A DNA stretch of 64,000 bases from Rhizobium rhododendri. Lineage in GTDB: Bacteria; Pseudomonadota; Alphaproteobacteria; Rhizobiales; Rhizobiaceae. How positions within the stretch are numbered: position 1 is the first letter of the stretch; each line of letters begins with the position of its first letter. Location: NCBI RefSeq assembly GCF_007000325.2, contig NZ_CP117267.1:3115001-3179000 (forward strand), in the 5' to 3' direction. This document shows positions 18,508 through 27,186 of this stretch, in pieces. The notes below the pieces were generated by a model. That model saw only the letters and a list, made by a program, of their open reading frames with translations, was not told where the DNA came from and did not search any database. A program made the translations under genes and the position numbers.

Positions 18508-18535
18508 ATCATGACAGAAATGCGGCAGCTGTCAA
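18508..18535 (-). promoter_or_regulatory. Sigma-70-type promoter for the 61-codon gene
   Basis: On the minus strand, a consensus -35 TTGACA (18530-18535) is followed after 16 bases by CATGAT (18508-18513). Transcription would begin near 18500, about 43 bases before the ATG at 18457. Confidence 0.5.
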
Positions 18536-18608
18536 TAGTCTATGGCGTTGGTCGTGTTTAAACCAATCGTTAACCATAACCTAAAAATATACACTTTAAA
18601 ACATAGAC

Positions 18609-19358
18609 TTAAGCGCGGGCAAAACCCTTGCTGGCGACCATGAGATTGCGTGTGTACTCTTCCGAGACGCGGCCGGCAGCTAGATCGACCGAGGCAAGCC
18701 GCTCCACCACGGAGCCGTTCTGCATGACGGCAAGCCGGTCGCACATGTGGGTGACGACGCCGAGATCGTGGCTGACCATCACGAAGGTCAGATTGCGATC
18801 GCGCCGGATCTGCTCGAGAAGATTGAGCACCTCCGCCTGCACGGAAGCATCGAGTGCCGAGGTCGGCTCATCCAGCAGCAAAATCGACGGCTCGACGATC
18901 AGGGCCCTTGCAATCGCCACCCGCTGCCGTTGGCCGCCGGAAAGCTGGTGCGGATAGCGGAAGCGAAATCCGGCACCGAGACCGACTTCGTCCAGCGCCC
19001 GGGTAATGCGCCGTTCGCCATCGTCTATCCCGTGGATCAGCAGGGGCTCAAGCAGCAGCCGGTCGATCGTCTGGCGCGGATGTAGCGACCCGTATGGATC
19101 CTGAAACACCATCTGCACCTCGCGGTAGAAGCTCTTGCTGCGCTTTGCGCCCTTCAGCGTTTCGCCTTCGATGCGGATCGTGCCTTCGCTGACCGGTGCC
19201 AGACCCGCAACGGCGCGCAGAAGCGTCGATTTTCCGGAGCCGGATTCGCCCACCAGCCCGAAGGACTGGCCTTTGTCGACGGAGATGCTGACGGCGTTCA
19301 GCGCGTAGTAGCCGTCATAGATGACGCTGAGATTGTTGATCGACAGGGTGGTGTTCAT
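18609..19358 (-). CDS. Peptide-type ABC transporter ATPase (DppF/OppF-like)
   Basis: A 249-residue ATPase of the oligopeptide/nickel importer class. Walker A is GESGSGKST, the signature is LSGGQRQRVAIARAL and Walker B is ILLLDEPTSALD, followed by the H-loop MVSHDLGVV. ATG 19358 is chosen because it overlaps the TGA of the preceding ATPase gene as ATGA, implying translational coupling. It is the last gene of a six-gene minus-strand operon and pairs with the DppD-like ATPase to energise the two permeases. It is shorter than many DppF proteins, lacking part of the C-terminal oligopeptide tail. Confidence 0.92.
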   Translation of the reverse strand: MNTTLSINNLSVIYDGYYALNAVSISVDKGQSFGLVGESGSGKSTLLRAVAGLAPVSEGTIRIEGETLKGAKRSKSFYREVQMVFQDPYGSLHPRQTIDRLLLEPLLIHGIDDGERRITRALDEVGLGAGFRFRYPHQLSGGQRQRVAIARALIVEPSILLLDEPTSALDASVQAEVLNLLEQIRRDRNLTFVMVSHDLGVVTHMCDRLAVMQNGSVVERLASVDLAAGRVSEEYTRNLMVASKGFARA

Positions 19359-20185
19359 AGGGCCCACTCCGGCTTGCGCTCGAGCACCGGCAACGGATGG
19401 CGATCCTCGCCGATGACGGGCATGCAGTTCAGCAGGCCACGCGTATACGGATGCTGGGCATTGCGCAGTTCGGACGCCGGCAATTCCTCGACGATCTTGC
19501 CGGCATACATGACGATGACGCGATCACAGAACGACGATACCAGCCGCAGGTCGTGCGATACGAAAATCAGCCCCATGCCGCGCTCGGATACCAGCTTGTC
19601 CATGATGCGAAGGACATCGAGTTGCACTGTGACGTCGAGCGCCGAGGTCGGTTCGTCGGCGATCAGCAATTCCGGGCCGGCAATCAGCATCATGGCGATC
19701 ATCACCCGCTGCCCCATGCCGCCGGAGACCTCGTGCGGATGCAGGTCGAAGACCCGTTGCGGCTCCCGGATTTGCACTGCTTCCAGCATGGCGAGCGCCC
19801 GGTCGCGGGCCTCCGCCTTGCTGACGCGCTCATGCGTGCGCAAAGTCTCGCAAACCTGCTTGCCGATCGTCATGACGGGATCGAGCGAATATTTCGGGTC
19901 CTGCAACACCATGGCGATCCGCTTGCCGCGCAACGCACGCCGCTCCTTCGACGAGGCTTTCAACAAGTCTATACCGTTGAAATTCAAAGCATCGGCGGTG
20001 ACGATCCCGTGCGACTGGGTGAGGCCCATGATGGCGCGGCCGGTCTGCGACTTGCCGGAGCCGCTTTCGCCGACAATGCCGAGCCGCTCGCGGCCGAGAG
20101 TGAAGGAAACACCGCGCACGGCCTCGATCACGCCGGTGCGCGTCGGATAGCTGACCTTCAGATTGTCGACTGTCAGCATGGTCAT
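19355..20185 (-). CDS. Peptide-type ABC transporter ATPase (DppD/OppD-like)
   Basis: A 276-residue ATPase. Walker A is GESGSGKSQ, the signature is VSGGMGQRVMIAMML, Walker B is LLIADEPTSALD and the H-loop is FVSHDLRLV. The C-terminus keeps the peptide-importer element (HPYTRGLLNCMPVIG). The start codon overlaps the permease stop as ATGA. A second ATG two codons later cannot be excluded. It forms the ATPase heterodimer with the following gene product. Confidence 0.92.
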   Translation of the reverse strand: MTMLTVDNLKVSYPTRTGVIEAVRGVSFTLGRERLGIVGESGSGKSQTGRAIMGLTQSHGIVTADALNFNGIDLLKASSKERRALRGKRIAMVLQDPKYSLDPVMTIGKQVCETLRTHERVSKAEARDRALAMLEAVQIREPQRVFDLHPHEVSGGMGQRVMIAMMLIAGPELLIADEPTSALDVTVQLDVLRIMDKLVSERGMGLIFVSHDLRLVSSFCDRVIVMYAGKIVEELPASELRNAQHPYTRGLLNCMPVIGEDRHPLPVLERKPEWAL

Positions 20186-21117
20186 CGGCCACTCTCCTGC
20201 GGATCGAGGGCATCGCGCAAACCGTCGCCGAGCAGATTAAAGCCGAGACTGACGATCAAGATGGCAAAGCCCGGCATTGCCGCCACCCACCATTGGTCGA
20301 GGATGAAGCGGCGGCCGGACGCGATCATCGCGCCCCATTCAGGCAGCGGCGGCTGGGCGCCGAGACCGAGGAAGCCGAGGCCGGCTGCGGTGAGGATGAT
20401 GCCAGCCATATCGAGCGTCACCCGGACGATCAGCGACGAGATGCAGAGCGGCATGACATGGCGAAAAATGATCCGCAGCGGCGAGGCGCCCATCAGCCGG
20501 ACGGCTGAAATATAGTCGGAGCGCCGCACCGTCATCGTCTCGGCCCGGGCAATACGGGCATAGGGTGGCCAGGAGGTGATGGCGATGGCGATGATGGCGT
20601 TCTGGATACCGGGGCCGAGGGCCGCGACAAAGGCGAGCGCCAGCACGAGCTTCGGAAAGGCGAGGAAAATATCGGTGATGCGCATCAGCACCGCATCCAG
20701 CCAGCCGCCGACATAACCGGACACCGTGCCGATCAGCAGCCCTATCGGTGCCGAAATGATGGCGACAAGCACAATCACCAGCAATGTCAGACGCGAGCCG
20801 TGCATGATCCGCGAAAAAATATCGCGTCCCTGGTCGTCAGTGCCGAGCAGATAGCCCTGGGCACCGGGCGGCAGCAGCCGGGCATTGGCGAGATCGCCGA
20901 TAACAGGCGACTTGGTGGCGATCACATCGGCAAAGACGGCAATGAACAACAGGCCAAGGATAATTATCAGGCCGAGCACCGCCAGATGGTTGGCGGAAAA
21001 CTGCCGCCAGGTGATATAGGCGCGGCCAAGCCTCGCCTGCAGCCGCGATTGCGGCCGGTCGGAGAGCAGCCATTGGCGGCGGGTGAGTGGCGCTGTTGGT
21101 GAGGTTGGACCCGTCAT
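20182..21117 (-). CDS. Peptide-type ABC transporter permease (DppC-like)
   Basis: A 311-residue inner-membrane permease with six predicted spans. The first is FSANHLAVLGLIIILGLLF, after a long polar N-terminus typical of DppC/OppC. GTDDQGRDIFSRIMHGSR is the family's N-terminal signature, and the ATPase-coupling EAA loop reads RAETMTVRRSDYISAVRLMGASPLRI. The start overlaps the DppB-like stop as ATGA. Confidence 0.92.
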   Translation of the reverse strand: MTGPTSPTAPLTRRQWLLSDRPQSRLQARLGRAYITWRQFSANHLAVLGLIIILGLLFIAVFADVIATKSPVIGDLANARLLPPGAQGYLLGTDDQGRDIFSRIMHGSRLTLLVIVLVAIISAPIGLLIGTVSGYVGGWLDAVLMRITDIFLAFPKLVLALAFVAALGPGIQNAIIAIAITSWPPYARIARAETMTVRRSDYISAVRLMGASPLRIIFRHVMPLCISSLIVRVTLDMAGIILTAAGLGFLGLGAQPPLPEWGAMIASGRRFILDQWWVAAMPGFAILIVSLGFNLLGDGLRDALDPQESGR

Positions 21118-22181
21118 TGGCGTCGTGTCCTTGGGTCTAGTGTTCGGTAGAGAATGTCGGACAGAAGATTGATACCGATGAACACCGTGCCGATGACGAT
21201 GGTGCCGCCAAGCACGGCGTTCATGTCGGCGTTCTGCAGCGAGTTTGTGATGTAGAAGCCGATGCCCGGCCAGGAGAACACGGTTTCGGTCAGCACCGAC
21301 CCCTCGAGCAGGCCGGCATAGGAGAGCGCGATGACTGTCACCAGCGGGACGGCCGCGTTGCGCAGCGCATGCGCCCAGATGACCCGGGTTTCGGAGAGGC
21401 CCTTGGCCCGCACTGCGACGATATATTCCTGGCCGAGCTCGTTCAGCATGAAGCTGCGCGTCATGCGGCTGATATAGGCCAGCGAGAAATAGCCGAGCAG
21501 GGATGCCGGCAGGATGATGTGGCGGAAGACATCAGCGAAGACGTCCCATTCGCCCTGCAAGGCGGAATCGAGCAGGAACAGGCCTGTGATCGGCGTGAAC
21601 GTATATTCGTAGGTGATATCGATACGGCCGGGAAAGGCTACCCATTTCAGCTTAGCGTAGAAGATCACCAGCGAAATCAGCGCCATCCAGAAGATCGGCA
21701 CGGAATAACCGATGAGCCCGATGACGCGCACCAGCTGGTCGATCAGGCTACCACGACGCACGGCGGCCAGCACGCCGAGCGGCACGCCGATCACCGAACC
21801 GATGATCGTCCCGAGCGTCGCCAATTCGAGCGTGGCCGGAAAGGCGCGACGGATATCGGTCATGACGGGGTTCGTCGTCAGCACCGAGGTGCCGAAATCG
21901 CCAGAAAGCACACCCTTCAGATAAATGTAGAACTGCTCGTAGAGCGGCAAATCGAGGCCAAGCTCACGCCGTACCCGCTCGATCACATGCGCCGGCGCCC
22001 GGTCGCCGAGGATAGCGAGAACCGGGTCGATCGGCACCACGCGGCCGATGAAGAAGGTGACGGCCAGAAGACCGAGATAGGTGGTGATGGCGATGCCGAC
22101 GAAGCGTAGCACGGCCTTGACGATGGGCATGGTGCGGCCAGTCGCGGGCCGCACCTCCATCCTGCGTTCAACTGTACTCAA
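21114..22181 (-). CDS. Peptide-type ABC transporter permease (DppB-like)
   Basis: A 355-residue permease with six spans. RRELGLDLPLYEQFYIYLKGVLSGDFG is the conserved DppB N-terminal periplasmic region, and the EAA loop is present near the C-terminus (VRAKGLSETRVIWAHALRN). TTG 22181 is taken as start because AAGGA lies eight bases upstream; ATG 22160 lacks a ribosome-binding site at proper spacing. It lies 18 bases after the binding-protein gene. Confidence 0.9.
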   Translation of the reverse strand: MSTVERRMEVRPATGRTMPIVKAVLRFVGIAITTYLGLLAVTFFIGRVVPIDPVLAILGDRAPAHVIERVRRELGLDLPLYEQFYIYLKGVLSGDFGTSVLTTNPVMTDIRRAFPATLELATLGTIIGSVIGVPLGVLAAVRRGSLIDQLVRVIGLIGYSVPIFWMALISLVIFYAKLKWVAFPGRIDITYEYTFTPITGLFLLDSALQGEWDVFADVFRHIILPASLLGYFSLAYISRMTRSFMLNELGQEYIVAVRAKGLSETRVIWAHALRNAAVPLVTVIALSYAGLLEGSVLTETVFSWPGIGFYITNSLQNADMNAVLGGTIVIGTVFIGINLLSDILYRTLDPRTRRQ

Positions 22182-22199
22182 GCGACCGATCCTTCCGGA

Positions 22200-23846
22200 C
22201 TACTCCTTCGATATCGGCCAGACGAAGTTGGTGTCGAAGCTCGGACCGAGCGCAAAGCCCTTCAGGTCCTTCTTGTAAGCGGCGACTTCAATCTGCTGGA
22301 AGAGGATCGCAAACGGGCTGTTGTGCAGGAATTTCTTCTGAACGTCCTGGTACATCGCAGCGCGCTTGGTGGCATCCGGCTCGAACAGGGCAGCCCGGGT
22401 GATCTTGTCGAGCTCGGGAGTAACGAACGTGTTGCGCCAGGCCAGCGTCTTGGTCTTGCCGTCGTCGGAATTGTCCGGATTGGTGGTGAAGGTTTCCGCG
22501 TTGGAATTCGGATCCCAGTAATCCATGCCCCAGTTGCCGATATAGATATCGTGGTTGCGGGCACGATATTTGGTCAGGGTCTGCTTGCCGTCGCCGGGAA
22601 TGATCTCGAGCTTGATGCCGGCCTGTCCCAGCGTCTGCTGGATCGACTGGGCAACGCCGGTGATCGGCTCGATGTTGCGCACGTCCATGGTAACCGTGAA
22701 GCCATCCTTGAGGCCTGCCTTGGCCAGCAGTTCCTTGGCCTTGGCAACATCCAGCGTGAACGGCTTTTCCTCGAGCGCGCCGAGCACGCCCTTCGGCTCG
22801 AACGTCTGGCGGATTTCGCCAACACCCTTGATCAGGGTCTTGCCGATGGCATCATAGTCGATCAGGTAGCGGAAGGCTTCCTGGACTTCTGGCTTGGCAA
22901 GGTTCGGGTTCTTCTGGTTGAGGCTGATGTAATAGACCGTGCCCTTCGGAGCATTGGTCACGGATACCTTGCCTTCCTTGGTCAGTTGATCGAGATCGCC
23001 CGGCTCGAGGTTGCGGGCAACATCGATGTCGCCGTTCTCGAGTGCCAGCCGCTGGCCGGAGCTTTCCTTCATGAAGCGATAGATGACGCGGGCAAGCTTC
23101 GGCTTTTCACCGTAGTAATTATCGTTGCGTTCCAGCACGATCGCTTCGTTGGCGCGCCATTCACGCAGCTTGAAGGGGCCGGAGCCCGCATAGCCGGTCT
23201 TCAGCCACTCGTTGCCGAAATCATTGTCGTACTTGTAGTCGGCCGACGGGGTGACGGCCTTGACGTGGTCGAGCACGAGCTTCTTGTCGACGACATTGGC
23301 GACGGTAGACGTCAGGCAATTGAGAACGAAGGACGGCGCATAGGCCTTGTCGACAGTGAAGGTAAACGTGGTCGCGTCTACAGCCTTCGCCTTGGTAGCG
23401 ACGTTATCGCCGGTCAGGCCGAACTGTGTGAGGATGAAGGCGGGGCTCTTATCGAGCTTAACTGCGCGCTCGAACGACCATGCGACGTCGTCGGCAGTGA
23501 TCGGATTGCCTGAGGCGAATTTCAGGCCCGGTTTCAGCTTGAATGTGTAGGTCAGGTGGTCGTCGGACACTGTCCAGCTCTCGGCCAGGTCACCCTTGAC
23601 CTTGGTGGTGTCGGCTGTGTCGAGCCGGACCAGAAGGCTATAGGTATTCCCGGTGATTTCGGCGGTCGAAAGCTCGTAAGCTTCGCCCGGGTCCATCGAG
23701 ATGATATCGTCGAAAGCGAAGCCTTCGACCAGCGTATCCTTCGGTGTTGCCGCAAAGGAAGCGACCGGCGCCGATGCCATAACGAGTGAAAACGCAGCGC
23801 TTGCCGCAAGGAGGCGGAAGTTGCGGTGGATAGTGCTGATGGTCAT
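22200..23846 (-). CDS. ABC transporter substrate-binding protein, family 5
   Basis: A 548-residue periplasmic solute-binding protein of the DppA/OppA family. A Sec signal peptide is clear (FRLLAASAAFSLVMASAPVASFA, with cleavage likely after AFA). Family features include the early SLVRLD-type region, GDLAESWTVSDDHLTYTFKLKPGLKFASG and the late NWGMDYWDPNSNAETF block. AGGGGAA stands seven bases before the ATG. With the dipeptidase upstream, dipeptides or D-amino-acid-containing peptides are likely ligands, but this class also binds other solutes. Confidence 0.92.
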   Translation of the reverse strand: MTISTIHRNFRLLAASAAFSLVMASAPVASFAATPKDTLVEGFAFDDIISMDPGEAYELSTAEITGNTYSLLVRLDTADTTKVKGDLAESWTVSDDHLTYTFKLKPGLKFASGNPITADDVAWSFERAVKLDKSPAFILTQFGLTGDNVATKAKAVDATTFTFTVDKAYAPSFVLNCLTSTVANVVDKKLVLDHVKAVTPSADYKYDNDFGNEWLKTGYAGSGPFKLREWRANEAIVLERNDNYYGEKPKLARVIYRFMKESSGQRLALENGDIDVARNLEPGDLDQLTKEGKVSVTNAPKGTVYYISLNQKNPNLAKPEVQEAFRYLIDYDAIGKTLIKGVGEIRQTFEPKGVLGALEEKPFTLDVAKAKELLAKAGLKDGFTVTMDVRNIEPITGVAQSIQQTLGQAGIKLEIIPGDGKQTLTKYRARNHDIYIGNWGMDYWDPNSNAETFTTNPDNSDDGKTKTLAWRNTFVTPELDKITRAALFEPDATKRAAMYQDVQKKFLHNSPFAILFQQIEVAAYKKDLKGFALGPSFDTNFVWPISKE

Positions 23847-23888
23847 TTTCTATTCCCCTGTTTTTTAAAGTCTTATTTCTGCGAAACC

Positions 23889-24950
23889 TCAGTGACCGCT
23901 CGTCTCCCCCCAGGCGGACGCCAGGACCCGAAGCCAGTTTTCCCGGCATAATTTCACCAGATCGTCCTCACCATAACCAACGTTCCGGAGCGCAGCAATC
24001 AGCTTCTGGTTGCCGGCGGCATCGCCTATCTCGTCGGGAATGGTTGCCCCATCGAAGTCCGAGCCGAGGCCGACACAGTCGATCCCCATGCGCTGCACGA
24101 GATGATCGATATGGCGCACCATATCCTCGAGCGGCGTATCCGCGTCGGAGCGTCCGTCGGCGCGCAGCATGGCAGTTGCGTAGTTCAATCCGACGATGCC
24201 GCGGCTTTCCTTGATGGCGTCGAGTTGACGGTCGGTGAGGTTGCGCGCTACCGGCGTCAGTGCGTGTGAATTGGAATGGCTGGCGACCAGCGGCTGGTCG
24301 GTGGTCTTTGCCACATCCCAGAAGCCCTTCTCGGTAATGTGCGCGAGATCGATCAAAATTCCGAGCTCGTTGCAGCGCCGGACCAGAGCGAAACCTGCCT
24401 GCGTCAGGCCGGGCCCGGTATCCGGCGACATGGGGAAGGCGAAAGGAACGCCGTGGGCAAAGACATTGTTGCGGCTCCAGACCGGACCGAGAGAGCGCAG
24501 GCCGGCGGCATGGAATGTTTCCAGCGCGACCAGATCCGCATCGATCGCCTCGCAGCCCTCCATGTGCAGCACCGCGGCAAAGACGCCTTTCGCCATGCAC
24601 TCGCGGATATCGCTGATCGACCTGCAAAGCTTCCACGCGCCATCACGATCTAGGCGCAGCGCGATCGCAGCCATCTCATGGGCGATGTCCAGCGACGGAG
24701 AGCGCTCAAGCGGAGCTGCCATCGGCGTCACGTAATGACCGTTGCGGTCGGGTTCGGCAAAGACGAGATCGCCGGAGGGAATGTAGATGGCGCAAAGTCC
24801 ACCGGCGAGGCCACCAGCTTTTGCGCGCGCTGCATCGATATGGCCGCTCGTCGTTCCGTCACGGAATTCGGCGACCGGATCGCTCCCCTTTTTCTGGTGC
24901 GACCATAGTCGCAGGAGAACATCGTTATGGCCGTCGAACACGAGTTGCAT
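23889..24950 (-). CDS. Membrane dipeptidase, peptidase family M19
   Basis: A 353-residue dinuclear-zinc dipeptidase of the renal-dipeptidase family. The first zinc motif is DGHNDVLLRL (His8, Asp10), a bridging Glu candidate is in HMEGCEAID, further His ligands are in LIDLAHITEKG and VASHSNSHAL, and GLGSDFDG closes the site. There is no signal peptide, so the enzyme is probably cytoplasmic and hydrolyses peptides imported by the transporter encoded just downstream. Bacterial M19 enzymes often prefer a D-residue at the C-terminal position. AGGA precedes the ATG. It heads the operon, 42 bases before the binding-protein gene. Confidence 0.92.
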   Translation of the reverse strand: MQLVFDGHNDVLLRLWSHQKKGSDPVAEFRDGTTSGHIDAARAKAGGLAGGLCAIYIPSGDLVFAEPDRNGHYVTPMAAPLERSPSLDIAHEMAAIALRLDRDGAWKLCRSISDIRECMAKGVFAAVLHMEGCEAIDADLVALETFHAAGLRSLGPVWSRNNVFAHGVPFAFPMSPDTGPGLTQAGFALVRRCNELGILIDLAHITEKGFWDVAKTTDQPLVASHSNSHALTPVARNLTDRQLDAIKESRGIVGLNYATAMLRADGRSDADTPLEDMVRHIDHLVQRMGIDCVGLGSDFDGATIPDEIGDAAGNQKLIAALRNVGYGEDDLVKLCRENWLRVLASAWGETSGH

Positions 24951-25124
24951 ATGCTATCCTGGGCAGGCTGCCGATCCATCGGAAGTGGCCAGCATAAAAA
25001 GGCTGACAGGATTCGCCATCCCCCGGAGAAAATAAAAATAGCGGTGGCATCCTGCGTCGAACGCACCACCTAAGGGCGGCAATGACGGCGACCCATCGCC
25101 CGCTGCATTACAAGGGAGATTTCC

Positions 25125-25634
25125 ATGGCGCTTTCGATGTACCGCATGAGCATTCCGGTGTTTCAGCGTGGCTTGGCCACACTCACGACCTATCTCGACA
25201 AAGCAGATTCCTACGCGACGGAAACGGGCAAGGATCCCGCGACATTGGTCGAGGCCCGCCTGGCACCCGACATGCTGCCGCTGTCAGGCCAGATCCAGCG
25301 CGCTTCCGACACGGCCAAGCTGACCGTGTCGCGCCTCTCCGGCATCGAGGCGCCACGCTTCGAAGACACCGAAACGACCATCGCCGAACTGCGCGCCCGC
25401 GTGGAAAAGACGACAGCATTCCTGTCCTCGGTTGCTGCCGACGCGCTCGAAGGCAGCGAGACCCGCGAGGTGACGATATCGCCCGGAGGAGTCGCCACGA
25501 CGTTCCGGGGTGACGACTATCTCGCAAGCTTCGCGTTGCCGAATTTCTATTTCCACGTCGCCATGGCTCACGCCATCCTGCGAAACCAGGGCCTCATCAT
25601 CGGCAAGAGGGACTATCTCGGCCCGCAAGGCTGA
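25125..25634 (+). CDS. DUF1993 family protein
   Basis: A 169-residue helical protein matching the DUF1993 pattern: LSMYRMSIPVFQRGLATLTTYLDKA at the start, LAPDMLPLSGQIQRASDTAK, and FHVAMAHAILRNQG near the end. The fold resembles the DinB-like four-helix bundle, but no function is established. GGGAG lies seven bases before the ATG. It is isolated, with divergent and convergent neighbours. Confidence 0.85.
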   Translation: MALSMYRMSIPVFQRGLATLTTYLDKADSYATETGKDPATLVEARLAPDMLPLSGQIQRASDTAKLTVSRLSGIEAPRFEDTETTIAELRARVEKTTAFLSSVAADALEGSETREVTISPGGVATTFRGDDYLASFALPNFYFHVAMAHAILRNQGLIIGKRDYLGPQG

Positions 25635-25658
25635 CGTCCCGATCTCGCCGATTGCGGA

Positions 25659-27185
25659 TCAGGGCCGGTATGTCACCGGCCCGTCTTCCGTCAACTCCGT
25701 ATAAGCCAGCGTCTGGTCGAGATGCCGGGCCCGGACAGATAGAAGCCGCTCGGCATAGCGCAGCCGGGTAGCAAGGTAGGCAGGCTCTTCCGCCAGATTG
25801 TAGAGCTCAGCCGGATCGGCCTGCAGGTCGAACAGCAGCGGCGGCAGGCCGGCGAAATGGACATATTTGAAGGCCGCATCGCGGATGACCGACAGATTGC
25901 ATTCGTTGGGCCGCAGACCGAAATGCTGCTCCGGCAGAGAGTGGCGAATATCGCGGAAATCAAACTCCCAGAATGCCGCATCCCTCCAGCCGGCGGGTGC
26001 CGCGCCGTTCAGGAACGGCACTAGCGTCTCGCCATCGAGGTGATTGTCCGCATCGAGGCCCAGCCTGTCGCAGAGCGTCGGAAAGATATCCACCGAGCTG
26101 GTGAACTGCTCGACGACGGTGCCGTTGCGGGTGGCTTTGGGATCGCGGACCACCAGCGGGATATGATAGCTGCCGTCGAAGAAGCCACCCTTGCCCAGCG
26201 TCCAGTGGTCTCCGGCCATTTCCGCATGGTCGGAGGTGAAAATGATGACAGTCTTGTCCCAGACGCCGGCATCCTTCAGCGCCTGACAAGCCTGTCCGAT
26301 CTGCGCGTCAACCTCGGCAATCATGCCGTAATAGATGGCCCGGATGGCGCGAAAATCCTCTGACGACCAGTCGCTGAGCGGACCGTCGCCACCATGGATA
26401 TAGTAGCCCTGATTGTTCTGCGGCATCGCATAGGCGAGATAGGGATGCAAAGCATGCTCGGCTGCGACCGTTTCCGCACGCGCAAACTCGGGGCCGTCCT
26501 CGGGCGCAAACATCGTGTTGTAGGGCGCAGGCACGGAAAACGGCGGATGTGGCCGCAGCAGCGACACATGCGCAAACCACGGCGCCTCCTGTTCGCCGAG
26601 CCAGCGCTCGAACTCGCCGATCAGAAAGGCCGTCTGGGTCTCGTCCTTGGAATAGGACGGCGCACCGTTCGTGATTTCGCCGGGGTTGGCGCCGACCGGA
26701 ATGTGGATGTCGCGACTGGTCGCCTCCTCATGGCCGCGCGCCCTCAGCCAGGACAGCCACTGCTTTTCGTGCTCCGGCAGCAGTTGGCGGGCAGTAAAGC
26801 CTGGCAGGACGCCTTCATAGGTCGTCATATGCGGATCGGCACCTTGGAGGCTGCGCGGGTCGGGCGCCGTATCGGTATAGCCAAAGAGGGTCGGCTCGTA
26901 GCCGCCGCGCCGGGCGGCCAGCGCCAGGTTGTCGAAGCGTGCATCCAATGGCGACCCATTGCGGCAGACACGGGTGTTCATCTGGTAGAGACCGGTATAG
27001 AGCGTCGCCCTCGCCGGCGAACAGGGTGCGGTGCCGGCAAAGTGGCGCTTGAACAGAACGCCTTCCGCCGCGAGCGCATCGATATTCGGCGTCCGCACAG
27101 CAGGATGACCGACAGCAGAAAGACAATCGCCGCGCCATTGATCGGCGGTGATCAGCAGCACATTTGGCCGTTCCGAGATGTCCAT
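25659..27185 (-). CDS. Sulfatase-fold hydrolase, phosphonate monoester hydrolase-like
   Basis: A 508-residue alkaline-phosphatase-superfamily enzyme. The CSPAR motif (Cys55 of the chosen start) is a formylglycine modification site. Asp15 in TADQW and FTSDHAEMAGDHWTLGKGG supply metal ligands. RPNVLLITADQW, LIGYT-like FGYTDTAPDPR and AFWEFDFRDIRHSLPEQHFGLRPNEC follow the Rhizobium leguminosarum phosphonate monoester hydrolase closely. The reaction is therefore probably phosphodiester, phosphonate-ester or sulfate-ester cleavage. ATG 27185, right after the galE stop, gives the family N-terminus; ATG 27209 overlapping galE is possible. It is probably co-transcribed with galE. There is no signal peptide. 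Confidence 0.85.
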   Translation of the reverse strand: MDISERPNVLLITADQWRGDCLSAVGHPAVRTPNIDALAAEGVLFKRHFAGTAPCSPARATLYTGLYQMNTRVCRNGSPLDARFDNLALAARRGGYEPTLFGYTDTAPDPRSLQGADPHMTTYEGVLPGFTARQLLPEHEKQWLSWLRARGHEEATSRDIHIPVGANPGEITNGAPSYSKDETQTAFLIGEFERWLGEQEAPWFAHVSLLRPHPPFSVPAPYNTMFAPEDGPEFARAETVAAEHALHPYLAYAMPQNNQGYYIHGGDGPLSDWSSEDFRAIRAIYYGMIAEVDAQIGQACQALKDAGVWDKTVIIFTSDHAEMAGDHWTLGKGGFFDGSYHIPLVVRDPKATRNGTVVEQFTSSVDIFPTLCDRLGLDADNHLDGETLVPFLNGAAPAGWRDAAFWEFDFRDIRHSLPEQHFGLRPNECNLSVIRDAAFKYVHFAGLPPLLFDLQADPAELYNLAEEPAYLATRLRYAERLLSVRARHLDQTLAYTELTEDGPVTYRP

Positions 27186-27186
27186 G

